From positions 17,572,501 to 17,636,500 of the forward strand of contig CM037459.1 of NCBI GenBank assembly GCA_021014325.1: a stretch of DNA of 64,000 nt, given 5' to 3'. The position numbers were made by a program, and so were the translations under genes. This document shows positions 33,228-46,000 of the stretch, piece after piece. How positions within the stretch are numbered: position 1 is the stretch's first letter; every line of letters begins with the position of its first letter. The DNA comes from Plazaster borealis. Lineage: Eukaryota; Echinodermata; Asteroidea; Forcipulatida; Labidiasteridae. The notes beneath the pieces are model-generated. The model worked only from the letters and a program-made list of their open reading frames with translations. It had not been told where the DNA came from and ran no database searches.

Positions 33228-36200
33228 ATGTTTCGTCGAGTAGTATCCAGCATTATTACAAACACGAGAACAGCACTAACTGTACACGCGTGCAGTCGAC
33301 CTCTTGGTAAGTATTTTTCTTTGGCTGAAGTTTGATAAAAAAGCTACACATAAAGGCTAAGCATAGCCAGTTACTCTTGACTTGTCTTACTCTTAAAGTC
33401 TTATCATTCATCAACAAAGCGCCTACACCCGGATGTAGCCCCATTAATAGTGCCAAATTCTCTGGACGTCCTCCGATCCTTGGCCCTACGCCCACGTACC
33501 TCCAGGAGGTGACATTTGTTTTCGAAAAGAAACTCACGTTTTATGCCGAGATTTTTTCCCCAGTTGTCACTTATTGTAGCTCATTTGTGGACAGCACATT
33601 AATTCGAAAAAGAGCTTGCTCTTTTTGGTGTAATTTATGAAGAAAATCGGCGGCGTTACTGACACGGTTTGACTGCCCGGCATCCGCGATTTTGCTTATG
33701 CGCTATGGTCTTGGTGCAAGACGTTTCCGTTTACCTTTCACGCACAGCGCGCCGACGACCCGCTCATTCAACTCGCCAATAGCGCGCCCACGAACACCTG
33801 ACTTTAGCCCACGAACCGCCCCGCGCTATTGGCGAGTTGAATGAGCGGGTCGTCGGCCGCGCTGTGCGTAGAAGGTAAACGAGAAACGTCTTGCACCAAG
33901 ACCATAGCGCATTAGCAAAATCGCGGATGCCGGGCAGTCAAACCGTGTCAGTAACGCCGCCGATTTTCTTCATAAATTACACCAAAAAGAGCAAGCTCTA
34001 TTTCGAATTAATGTGCTGTCCACAAATGAGCTACAATAAGTGACAACTGGGGAAAAAATCTCGGCATAAAAACGTGAGTTTCTTTTCGAAAACAAATGTC
34101 ACCTCCTGGAGGTACGTGGGCGTAGGGCCAAGGATCGGAGGAAGTCCAGAGAATTTGGCACTATTAATGGGGCTAACCCGGATGATGAACACCCGTACCG
34201 TCATGACCGTCGTACCGTAAAGTCATGAAGTAACCGGTCCTACTATTCTAATGAAGGAAGCCCTAAAGAATGCCAGTCAACTCGCCCCCAGCAAAGTCGC
34301 CCACTACAAATTTCGCCCTTCGCATCCAAGCTCGCCCCTCTCACATGTCTCAAGTCAAAGTCGCCCCTCAAAGTCTCGAAAATCAAGTGACTAACTAACT
34401 TTAATTCAACCTCAATCGAGTCAATCCTCATGTCTTGCATGTCATGATCATTGTGTTACCACCCTTCCAATGTATTGACAAAGTTTTGTGTATGTTCCCT
34501 TTCAATGTATTGCTTTTGTGTATATAAACAATAGCACCCTTCCAATGTATTGCTTGTGTGTAGCCTATGTTCCCTTTCAATGTATTGCTTTTGTGTATCC
34601 TCCCGTGTCCGGTTTTCGATGTACTATGCCTTTTTCTTTGAATTGAAAAAAAAATAATGATGCCATATATCAACTGATGCCCTAATTACCTTCCTTTGTT
34701 TATAAGAAGTATGTAAAAATATATTAAAACTTGATAGACATTGAAACTTTCACACCACGCACCGATCTTCGATGACTTCAATAGCGTCCCCGTGTTTTGA
34801 GTTTGACCTGTTTTCGAGGCAAACAAGAAAGTATGGTGTCCTGGTGAAGCCATACGCAGAAGAAACATCTGCAGTGACTTCAAGTGTTCTGTGAGACGTT
34901 GTGTATGACTCTATAGCCAGCAGTTGTCTTCATTTTATTTAAAATATTTTTTATTTAATTTTAAAAATTACGATGGTAATTTGCAAAAACTAAACAAAAA
35001 AAACAAAAAACAAAAAAGTGTCAATAAGTCTTGGCTTTCAAATCTGATTTTTTTTAAAGTTTTGAATCTTTTTATGTTTCTTAACATTTATAATAAAGCA
35101 TATCAATAAACAGTGATATTTGAATCACCAAGCCAATGTTTAAATTTTAATGTTATTAATAATAAATGATATGAGGGTTTAAAAAAAAATTCTCCAGACT
35201 ATTATATATGTTATATGATATAAGGCACATGGCTTCTTTAAGCCTCTGTATTTTTTTCCCCAGAATGCTCAGCAGAATTTTAAGTCACATGATTTTATCA
35301 TCGTGAATTGTGAATTGAAAAATTGTTCGATGAAACTTTTTCGGCGGGCAAATTTTTTTTATGGCCCCGACAGTATGACATATTTTGTACCTTGTAGAAA
35401 TGCCTAAAATACCACAACTTTTTGCAATACAAGTGCAACTTGCCAGTGGAGCCTTACATGTTTCTAAGTTTTGGTCAAAGGAGAGGAGACTCTTTGCTTG
35501 GCAAGTCAAACCACAAAAATTGTATCTAGGGACTGTTTACATCGCGCGCAGAGAGGTAAAAGATTTGCATCGATTTCAGGGACGCCCTGAAAACAGGACC
35601 TCCTACGGTATATAAACAATAGCCCCAAACAAAACATTGTAAGGGTGGTAACATATTCATATGCTCATCATAACATACATACATAGTCATTGTAATGTAT
35701 TTTCAGCACGTATGCCGGAGAATTCGTACATGTGTATGGTTAAATTATTTGGTATTCACTGCGCGTGCGTCATTTGCAAGTGATTTTATGTGCGTAGTTT
35801 TGTTCGTCCGTCCGTGAAAAGTCATTTTCCGCAAATCATTCAGATAACCGTACAAATCTGCGAGAAGTGTGTCAATTTTTTGACTCAGGGTGGGGCTTTG
35901 GACACGCAAATCCGACTCATGGACAGTGACGCACCATCCTGGGGGTCATATAGTGCGCATTACAATTGATAGGTGTATAAACAACATAATTAGATAAATA
36001 ACTTGGTAAAAAATATACTTATAACTTAACTTAGTTTAAAAACAAGTAAATACAAAACAAGTAAGTTAATAACCATATCAAAACAATAAAGTAAAATAAC
36101 TGATTAGATATTGTACGAACACAGATGTACAAAAATTATTGTTCTACCAACATGCAGAGTGGAACTCCTAGTACAGAATCTATCTTCCAAATTGCCTGAA

Positions 36201-39200
36201 TAAGTTGTTTCAAAATTCTCAATAGCGCCCTCACTTTGTGAAATGAATTTACGTCGCTCAACCTTTTACACGACTTTGATGTAGGGGGGCGACTATGTCG
36301 GGGGGCAGCTATGTCAGAGGGCGACTCTGTCGGGGGGTGATTTTGAGAGGGGGTGAGTTTGTATGTGAGGGGGCATCAAAACACGTTCTAATTCAACAAA
36401 GGTGGTAATAGTTGGACCCTTAAATACTGGTCGAAATGACATTTGGCTTAAAAACAGGAAGTTAGAAGTCCGAAAATTGCCATTTTTAAGTTCACAAAAA
36501 TTGTCTCTTTGTACAGCTTTGAAATCAGCAGCCATGTTGCCTCGGGGGTGGGGGGGGCAGCGCAGACTAGGCCTAGCGCAGACCATACCATTGCGCTAAA
36601 GAGGCAATAATAGTGCACAATACACCAATAGTATAGAGGGCGGTCGTTACATGTGAATCGGCAAACGGATGTAGCCAGGGCAAGAAATAAAATAATTTAT
36701 GCTGGTTGGGCAGGGCGCCCTCTGTTGTCCATGGCGCCATCTGTTGTCCGTGGCATGGTACATGCATTACCTGATCTCCCATACATGAACGGTACAGTCC
36801 ATGCTCCGTGAGAAGGCAAAATGGCGGCCAACGGCTATGCTGCTTAGAAAAAACAAATTCGCGTGAAAAGAACTCCATTTTCATAAATGAAATGTAACCT
36901 CAAATCAATGAAAATTCTCCTTTAGCCCATACTTAACAGTTCTATGCCTCTTTTGTTGATTTAAAATGTATATTGGAGGTGTTGATGGGGTGTTGACGTT
37001 ACTACAATGTGTTAACGGTGTGTTGACGGTGATGTAGTAGGACCCTAAGTGACAACACGAAATGTCCGCTCATGTGCTGTATGCGTGAGCTCTTCAAACA
37101 TGTCAAATGTCTGAGCCAACTCGCCCTGTGCTATGGATGGATGTAGATCATTCATTGTTGTCTATGTATGACTATGATGAGTTTGAAATCAGCATGAAAC
37201 TTTAAATTAAGTAAGTGGACACGATGGACAAACGTGGATGCGATAACCAAATATAAAAACAAAAAAATCAGCAAGTCCGTTAATTTTAATCATGGAATGA
37301 CTAAACACTGTGTAACAGTGTCACTGAAACCGGAAACTTGCTGAACACATGCGCAGTGACTGTTTATTTTGGGGGGGGACTTACAACCTTGGGCTTTACC
37401 ATGATAAGCAGTTAGTCTGGTTCCATGCCAACATTCATGATCCGTGTGACTTCAATCATATCTATGAAATTAAAAAAACCTTGGGAGCCACAAGTTAGAA
37501 AAAAATTTGGTTTTTAATATCTATCGAAATATGGGATTCAATTTATATTTGTAAAAGAATGTTGAGTATTCTAAACTTTGGGGATGAAAAACAAAAATTT
37601 AATAAAGGGACTTGATCCTCACACCTTGTGCTCTGAAGACCTAGCCTCGGCCCAATGTATCATGCCACACTACACAAACTGAATCTTAACCCTAACTCCC
37701 AACCAGCTTTTTTTTAAAACCTTCCCCATTCCATCAAATTCCAACATGGATAGTGCTACTGCTAATTCACTGTACCTAACCCATCAAACTCCAACAGTAC
37801 AATTGTAATAACGGTACCCAATCCATCAAAGTCCAACTGTTGGATATTGGTGGAGTGTGTATCCTTGGTCCTGTTCAAAGTATGAAGAGGGGGGTTTGGC
37901 ATAACCCAACCCAGCAAAATCCAACAACTGTTACTGCACCATGGTTGAATGGTTGGGTCTGCCATTGTAAGAAACAATGGGATCAACAATGCACCACATA
38001 CATACAATAACATCACATGCCTTTATCAATTGTTTATTCCTCCTCCTTGCGCTTACAACAAAGGGATCAACAATGCACCACATACACATCATATGCCTTT
38101 GTCAGTTGTTTATTCCTCCTCCTTGCAATTCACCATACCCAATCCAACAAAGTCCAACAGAGAACTGCAAGTCTACAGTACCCATTCCATCGCATTCCAT
38201 CACTTTATCTATAGTACACAGTACCCAACCCATCATATCCCAACAAAACAAACTGTTGGAGTTTGAGGGGATAAGGACTGTTAGGGTTAAGGTACATGTA
38301 TTTTAAACCTCAATGATTTCGGCTACTCGTGTTCGCGTCAAAGAGGGCTATAATTGCTTAATAATGTTCACTAAAACTAAGTTAACTGGGTATATATCCA
38401 CTACCTAACTTTAACAAAGGCAAGGGGCAGATGTGTTTATTTCAAAAACACGCGTTGCCGCGCTTGGGGAGTGGGCATTAATGTTAGAACTCCACAGATA
38501 CATCTGGAAGGTAGGTTGAGTGCCGAGTTGCAGACTCGTGTTCAAATAAACGCATCTGCCCCTCAAACAAGATGGCGCATATAACAATGAAGGTGCTTCA
38601 TTTTTTATTTTATTTTTAATAATAACACCACAGCTGCATCACAGAGCAGGAGTTACTCATCAAAGAAGGAAGAGACAGACGAGCAATTTGATGCCCGATG
38701 GGAGGCATACTTCAACCGTCCAGAGATTGATGATTGGGAACTCAGACGAGGCCTGAACGAACTCCACGGTCATGATCTTGTCCCTGAGCCTAAGATAGTG
38801 GCTGCTGCTCTGCGGGCGTGCAGGCGCCTTAATGATACTGCCATGGCAGTGCGTATCTTGGAAGCAGTGAAGGTAGAGTATTTATTGTATCCCAAAGTTT
38901 TGCTTGGAAAGCAATTATGCATTGTTTAATTGGTGGCTGTGGCTACAGCTACTGTTTGTCTGGATTGCTGCATAATGTGTCGAAGTATAGGATGTCTTCA
39001 GTCGTAGCTGTAGCCGCTATGGTCTCATTTGCAGTTTTTTTTTATTAGTCATGTTTGTACAGGGTAACGTTAGCTGAAAATAGAGATTCTTTCACAAAAA
39101 GGCAAGACCGGGGGAAAGTTTTTCAAGGAATTTAGTTGAGTTAATAACAAGCAGTATGCATCCATCTTTCTCCTTGGGCTTGTCAAATTATTAGATGATC

Positions 39201-40262
39201 AATTTTTATTATTAAGCAAGTCAAAACAATAAAGTTAACAGGCTCAAAGCAAGCAAAACAAATGAATGTACCTGGGTAAGGTGCACTATCCAGATATGGT
39301 GCAAGGCTGCACACAAGACAACAACAACAAAACAACAACAACAGCAAATATTCAGTAAGGGACTTAAAATGGTCAAAAGATACACAGGAATCAAAAGATT
39401 ACTGAAAAGCTAAACAATTTAAAGCTAGAGATGAGACTGATCAGTAAAGGATACTGAAAACACTAATTTCATAATCAATCAATTGGCCCTTTTCAGAATT
39501 AGCACAAGTCCACAACACATGAGTCATTATTTCTATGGTTGCTATAACTCATGATAGTGAGGCATTATCATTGCAGGCCTGATACTTCATTCTTGTGAAA
39601 AAAGGACATGGCAGTTTTCCTTTTAGTTAAAATTAATAAACAGAATATTTCAAGGGGTACCAAGGCAATGATCAAGATTGCCTCTGTTGCCATCGTGAAG
39701 TATCAGGCCTGCCAATGCCTGAGACCCTTGGGTCTTGAAGCATAAGGACAGTCCAAAGCTGAAGTGTTAAAAGGTATAAAGTGTTAAATTCTCCATTGAT
39801 TTTAAGAATAATTGTAATTGGACAAATAGTTTTGTTATGGATACTAATCGATATTTACCAATCACTAATAGGCTCGGAATTAAACAAAGGTCCTTGTTCT
39901 TGTTCTTTGCGCCCCATCATAAGTTTCCCATAGTCTTTAAATTCTTAAAATGGAAGTGCCCTTCGCAAAATGAAAACGGCCTTGCCCTCTCAAAAGTGAA
40001 ATTCCAGGCCTGCACTTATCCTGCATTTTGTCTTCAGCTATCATTATTTTCTGTGAAGTTATATAAACTTTTTTCTTTTCACGTCTCTTGCTAAAGAAAA
40101 TTTATGAAATGTTTTGATTTGAATTTTCAGGACAAAGCTGGAAGCCACAAAAACATCTACCCTTACATGATTCAGGAACTCCGTCCAACTTTGGATGAGC
40201 TCAGCATCAGCACACCAGAAGAGTTGGGACTAGACAAGCCACTAGCAGAGAAGATTATGTAG
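33228..40262 (+). CDS. COX5A: COX5A, cytochrome c oxidase subunit 5A (mitochondrial), complete
   Basis: Nuclear-encoded subunit of respiratory complex IV on the matrix side. Exons: 33228-33306 ([20 protein letters not shown]..., donor CTTG|GTAAGT), 38634-38872 and 40131-40262 (stop TAG). Phases are 1 and 0, giving 149 residues, close to the mammalian precursor. The N-terminus is Arg/Ser-rich without acids and reaches RSYSS, a mitochondrial presequence with a likely cleavage region. The mature part has the conserved [52 protein letters not shown] and [11 protein letters not shown] donor (A|GTAAGT at 40264) follows the stop at once, and a 3' UTR exon starts at 41964 (TAATTTCAG|). AATAAA-type signals lie near 42167. 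The giant foldback insertion ends 79 bp before the ATG. Identification is secure. Confidence 0.96.
33436..34175. mobile_element. TAGCCCC palindrome (740 bp) with 9-bp target duplication, copy A
   Basis: Two inverted arms of about 350 bp (left from TAGCCCCATTAATAGTGCC, right ending GGCACTATTAATGGGGCTA) around a ~35-bp loop. Flanked by ACCCGGATG at 33427-33435 and 34176-34184. It lies in COX5A intron 1. The high arm identity suggests recent movement or gene conversion. Confidence 0.9.
34265..36385. mobile_element. Possible second foldback-type element with TCGCCCC terminal repeats
   Basis: The left edge 34268-34380 has about six irregular AGTCGCCCC/CTCGCCCC units at ~16-bp spacing. The right edge 36280-36385 has the complement (GGGGCGACTATGTCGGGGGG and relatives). 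The interior holds the tandem repeat at 34464-34602 and AT-rich sequence without ORFs. Target duplications not resolved. Confidence 0.4.
34464..34602 (+). repeat. Short tandem repeat, ~75-bp compound unit
   Basis: CCCTTCCAATGTATTG and CCCTTTCAATGTATTGC units alternate at 34464, 34498, 34538 and 34573, so two 35-40-bp halves make a ~75-bp unit repeated twice. Confidence 0.7.
37680..38265 (+). repeat. Irregular CCCAATCCATCAAAGTCCAAC repeat cluster
   Basis: The phrase ACCCAATCCATCAAAGTCCA and variants (ACCCAACCCATC, CCCATTCCATCGCATTCC) recur about eight times. An ~85-bp direct duplication beginning GGGATCAACAATGCACCACA lies at 37979 and 38063. Non-coding; the overlapping ORFs are by-products of the repeat. 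Confidence 0.6.
38423..38564. mobile_element. Small MITE, AGGGGCAGATG ends
   Basis: Left AGGGGCAGATGTGTTTATTT and right AAATAAACGCATCTGCCCCT form inverted ends ~25 bp long. It lies in COX5A intron 1, 70 bp before exon 2. Confidence 0.65.
39573..39718. mobile_element. MITE, CAGGCCTGATACTTCA ends
   Basis: Begins CAGGCCTGATACTTCA and ends TGAAGTATCAGGCCTG (perfect 16-bp inverted repeat). COX5A intron 2. The GAAGTATCAG motif recurs near 40470 without the full structure. Confidence 0.7.
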
Positions 40263-41963
40263 AGTAAGTTTAATAATACTATTCTAAAAGCAGTCCTATG
40301 ACCAGATCTGATTCTTGGTTATTGTAAGGGCAAGTAAGTTTTTTCCTTGATAGGAAAGGGCACCTTATTGGGAGAAATGTAAATTTCTATTGGATAATTT
40401 CCAGGTGCACCAAGGCATTGACCAGGGGCATTGAGGCATGGAGGCAATTGCCTCCATTGCCTCGGTGAAGTATCAGTTCGCTCGGCATTAAATATCCTTT
40501 TCCTGTTACCTGTGCGGGATTATTTTCAGTCAAAAAGAAACTTATTTTCTAGCCATTAATAACTAGTTTTGTCAATGAAACTCAGTTTGGAAACCTATGC
40601 AGAGGTTTCCCTAAACTTTTGTTTTCACTCGCCGGCTGGACGAGTCAACCAAAATTTTGGGTCGCCTGCAAGTTTGTTCACTAGCCACACATGTAATAAT
40701 GCACACAATTTGCGCAAACTTGCGTTTTGTTGACAATCTTGTCCCCTAATTTCTGACCTTAATAACACTTTTTTCATCAACAACCATTTTCATGGATTCA
40801 TGATTTGATGATTGGTTGTAAAAAAACTTCTTTTGCAATGGCATCTTTGTGATTTAACGATCGGTCGACGGCGCACTTTGGGTAAAAATTGTGCGTCGAG
40901 AGTGATGTGTTAAAGAGTACGAGGTTATAATTTTGCATAAAATATAACAGGAACGAGGTTGAGATTAGACTAGATTAAAAGTTTGAGTTGTGTGTTTCCC
41001 TACTCACCTATGTTTTGTTGTATTGAACATGGAGGATTGAGCCAGACTAATACATGCATGCGTGTTTTAACGTTTGTATACTGGAAATGAAAGATCCTGA
41101 TTACAATCGCGATTGCAGCCACATTAAATCTAACAAATATCAAGACTTGTCAAACCTTTTTACAAACTGAAAGATAACCACTCTTTAGGGTTTTACCACC
41201 GTAGGCCTACCCCTCATTTATTGTGAAAAGGAAAACAATTTTGACTCGCCTGGCGGGTTTTGACTCGCCCGTCTCTGTTTTTACTCGCATTTGGCGACCG
41301 CTAAGGTCGAACCCTGCCATGTAAAGAAGTTTTGTCATTGACATTTACAGATTTTAATGGCTTGTGTTTTTTACGGCGTGTTTCTGAAGCACAATCAGAC
41401 CTCTGGAAAGCCGTTATGTAACGACTGATCATCATAGAAGAGCCTGATGACAATGCAGTATAATCCGGCTTTACAAAATCTTGGCTGGTATGAGAAAAGG
41501 AACAGGTCTTCAATAAAGGCCTTTTGCACAAGTCCATTCCATTCATTGTTTGCAGTGCCTTTTGACCAGAGGCACCGTACGATGACCACATGGACTCAGT
41601 TGCCTGTGTACACGCAATCTGCCACATGCTCTCACCACACATGTTGACATGACCACCGCCAACATGCACAGTTTGTAAGACCGCATGTTGTGTAAGAGTT
41701 TTGTGCATTATTTCATCTTCCAAGAGGACTGGTTAAATAGCAGGATTTATAATGCCGAGCGAACTGAAACTTCACGGAGGCAACACATGCAATTGCCTCC
41801 ATGCCCCTGGTCACAGCCTTTGTGTCCCTGGAAATTCTCCAGTAGAAATTACCTAGCAATGTTGGTTGTTATACAAGCAGTGAGTGTATACAGTCCAATC
41901 TATTTCAGAGTATAAACATTGTTAAATGTTCTAATTTAGGTTTTTTATTTTCTCTAATTTCAG

Positions 41964-42460
41964 CAATCCATCTTGACTTCCTGACCTCACATTACTTCAC
42001 ATCGCTTGGAATTCTTCTGGACTTCCTCTTACAATGCAGGAGGGTACTGTGCATCTGACTCACCATCGCCAGCCGTGCACCTACTTTTACTTCTTTTTTT
42101 TCTTTGCCGTCGACATTTTCGCATAAACTATATATGCATAATGCATGTATTTGAAAATACCATGTGAAATAAACATCATCAACTGGTAGCGAATTGTCCA
42201 TTTCCCCAGCAATTTTTGTTGTGATGTTACAAATTCAGTGGATGAACGATGCCCTGCTTAAACTGCAGTCAGGTCTTCAAGTTACTGAAGTAGTAAAAAG
42301 TTGAGATCTTAAGTTATACTTTTCGTTAATAATTTTACTCAGAGTTATTAAACTATGATGTGTGCAGTGTGTGTATCAGGGAAATTCAAGACTGTATATG
42401 TAAATCTGTTAGTGTGTGCATGTCTAGCAATTCTGTACAATTAAAGTTGATTTTCACATA
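41964..42460 (+). other. COX5A: COX5A 3' UTR exon
   Basis: Acceptor TCTCTAATTTCAG| pairs with the donor right after the stop codon. Possible polyadenylation signals are AATAAA at about 42167 and ATTAAA at about 42440. The exact end is unknown and could extend to the signals near 42960-43035. Confidence 0.6.
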
Positions 42461-43049
42461 GCTTTTTCGTTTTTCAAATTGAGAACCAAGTTCACAAAGC
42501 TGTCATCCTCTGAACATGCGGAACAGACGTGCGAAAAGAATTCACAGAAATTTGTATAAGCATGTATGGAATGCCAAGAGAGTGTTATTTCCCATCTGTT
42601 TGAAAAATTTCTAATTTAAAAAGCTTGAAAATTTCACCCAAAACCTATTTCCAATTTCATATATTATTTGTCTGAAACTATTGTAGACTCAGTACTGCAT
42701 AGTCAAACCATAGAGCAAGGCTGCAAGTGTGCTTGTTGTGAGGGCAGGTATTCTATCAGCATCAAGAGGTGGGTCTCAGTCAGCTGAACATGCTGTATTA
42801 GATTTGGATGGATGTTGAAGGACTTTAAAAGTCAAACGCTTTCAGACTTCCAAGGGTTGATATTTTGTCAGAGCTTGTGATGGATGTTACTGCCAGTAGT
42901 GTATTTCTGATTGAAATTTCCAGGTGGGGGCTGTTTGGCAGATTTGTGAATTTGGTTCCTTAATAAATGTTCATGAATGTTTTATTCAATTGAGTTTTGA
43001 TTTGTAATAGAAGTTTGAATGCTTTAAAGAATCAATAAATCTTGAGATG

Positions 43050-46000
43050 TTACAGATAAACAAGAATAGTGTTTGTTGTTGTGCTTCTTTGGGCAGTCTC
43101 ATAAATGAGTGTATATTACTAACTATAGACATTTTATCATGTATGTGTGAAAACAAAAATTAGTATCACAAAATAGAGCCATGTAGGGCATTAGCCCTAA
43201 CCCTCCCAAATCCTCCAAAAACTTCAGGAAGTTTTTGGATTGTGGAGGATTGAGGATTGTAGGCCGAAATAACAATTGCTTATCACTGGGCCAGCCACAT
43301 CAATCTTAAATCCAAGTCCAAACAATTAGGTGTTGAATGACCATTTTGACCCCTTGAATGACGCAGAACACACGTCACAATGCATTTCCGCCCATTTGGG
43401 GGACAATTCCTAAGCCAACATTTTGACTCCCAAAATGGCAGATGGGATATGCGCGTTTATTTGCGCTGAGCGTCATAAAATGGGTCAATAGTAAAGGACT
43501 GAAGTGTCTTTGGTTAATGATCAATCATGTGAGTAAAAATGTTTTACAAAATACAACTTGTTCACAAGGACTCTTTTTAAAACTATTGCTTACAGTCTCC
43601 AGTTTGGGCTCTGTCAGAAATCAAGCATGATATTTGGCCCTTGGGGGAAAAAAGTAGGAAACTTTGTTGGTTACAAGGGCTGACCTACAATGTTATGGTA
43701 CATCTATAGGCTTTTATATACCCTGTTTCAGGCTATTTCAATAACAATTTTGCTAATGTTTCAGGGGGCAAAACAATCCAAAATCAGGCTAAATCAGAAC
43801 ATCAGGCCTAAAGGCGTGCACTTTGTGTGGGGCTTCTGACAGGCGAACAGTCCCCAAGTCAAAGCCTTTAGAGACCATAGTGGCCACAAGCAGCTTGTAC
43901 CAAAATGGCCATAGTGGCTGCCGGCTGCAAGATTTGATCTACTTCTATTCATACAAAGAGGTCATAGTGAAAGTCATGTCCAGAATTGACTCTTTCCAAT
44001 GTCTCCCATGTTGACATACTATTTACATTTGTAAAACAAAACAGAACTTCTGTTTCATATTGTTTTTGTAGAATTTTTTACTGACAAAAAATCAACAATA
44101 GTAGCCATGTATGGGCATTTTGTGATGGTGACATGCTCTATGTTCCAACAACCCTGTTTCAATAACCCCTCATGATCTACACGCAAGGGTTAGGGTTGGA
44201 TGAGGAAAATGTTAGGGGTATCAGAACATAGGAACACGGAACATAAGTGTGAACCATTGTGATGATTATAGAGAAACAAATGGTCTCTAAAGTGCTAGAC
44301 CATAGTTTCAAAAAAGGTCCAAATGTGCATTTGAAACTGCAACATTGTATACCAAAATGTATTCTTTATGTGCAGGCATGCAACTTCTCAGCAGATCCCC
44401 CGTTTTTCCCTTTTTTCGGAGCGGGGGGGGGGGGGGGGGTGGTGGTTGATGGTTGTTTCAGGCAAACATATTTCAAGGGAAGTTTCCCTCAATGAACCAT
44501 CTTTGCACCATGCAAGTTATGTGCAAATCTGTGAATTTTATATTTAAAATCTTACCAATGTTGGCACACCCTTTAACATGAACAGAAGTAACAAGAAGAA
44601 TGTTTCATTGCAGAAACATGAATTTCCATGTTGTTCATTCATAGGTTTTCCATGTACTGGTGAAAAACAACCAACTCATTCTCCAGGGGAGCTATCATGA
44701 CAAAAACCCATACAAATGCATAATAGTGAATTGATTGTTACTACAATAACTGCACAAAAAAGAAAGGGGAAAAAAGAACAAACACATTGTAAAGTTCATA
44801 TATAAAATAGATTTAATAAACTTTTACTAATTAATTATGAGTATTTCAACAATGAGTAAATGTTTTTTTAAAGCTACTTTGAGACTTAAAAAGAGGCTCC
44901 AAGGTCAAATTCAGTTTTGTGATGCAGTCACTTTCTAATAGACAGAGTTCTTATGATAGTGGATAAATATTACAAGTCCCTAACCTAACATTAAAACGAT
45001 ATCAAATGCCATTGCATTTGATCCCCTTCCTGTGCGAAATTTGTTTTTAAAAAACATCCAATGTTGTATCTCAGGTACATTTTTTTCCTGAGATTTTTTA
45101 GTTTATTCATAAATTGTTATGATAATGAATCAAGACAACATTGAATTTGACCTTTTGACCAACACCCACACACGTGCTGCAGGCGCAAGGTTAATTCTAC
45201 TTCCAGCTCCAGGGTCTTTGCGAAACATTTTAATAAATAAAAGGCAAGTACTAAGGTTACTTTTCACGAAAAGATAAAAACTAGCTCCATGCATTTCCTT
45301 TGAGCTTCTGGTAATCGCTTGAGCCAGTTTGGTAGAGTGGTGATGAAGTCATGTCATATTTATTATAGGATCTAGACAAATTAGGCGGCAATAAGCCATT
45401 TGTGAGTTAGATTTTTAAAATGTCTGGTGCAATGACTTGCTTAATCAATTTTGAATTCCTCAGACTTCAGAGACAATTGCTAACTGTCACATGAGTTAGG
45501 GCAAGCTTTTGCGTAGTTACATGTACATAAGAGATGGCGAACGCTCATACACAATATTGAATGAATGTGTATGGTATAATGGTACCCCATACACAATTTT
45601 GAATGAATGTGTATGGCACAATGGTACCAGGCTTTGCCTACCTGGAGGTTGCTACAACAGCTTGCCCTGAACCATTTGACATGGCAACTGTCTCTATAGT
45701 CCAAGGAATTCAAATTTAAGCGGTAACTTGTGACTAAGCAAGTCATTATTCAAATCACAAATGGCTTATTGAGCTACTCCACCACCCAGCTGACCAAGTA
45801 ATGAGGTGTAAGCTAGACTTCTTACCACAGGAGATATAAAGCAAGTTTTAATAACGTTAACGGTTATGATTCCCAAAAGTACTTTTCATGATTTTGAAAA
45901 TGTAATAGTAATACATAATGAACAGTCTTATCTTTACTGTAATTTATACAAATAGCTATTCCATAAATTTAATTGTCAAAAAGAAGAAGTGTGTACCCTC

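Larger units (their letters stand above)
34236..37045. mobile_element. GGTCCTACTA-ended MITE (copy 2), apparently split by a 2.1-kb insertion
   Basis: The left tip GGTCCTACTATTCTAA matches the tip of the 16096-16690 element. The rest of that element (ACACGTTCTAATTCAACA to TAGTAGGACCC) resumes at about 36388. Between them lies ~2.1 kb edged by inverted TCGCCCC repeats. Confidence 0.55.

Noticed and set aside
34428..34673. 81-codon minus ORF with repeated HWKG motifs
   Set aside because: Translation of the ~75-bp tandem repeat at 34464-34602.
37949..38306. Three overlapping plus-strand ORFs of 65-109 codons
   Set aside because: They arise from the CCCAATCCATCAAAGTCC repeat cluster and an 85-bp duplication; no protein-like pattern.
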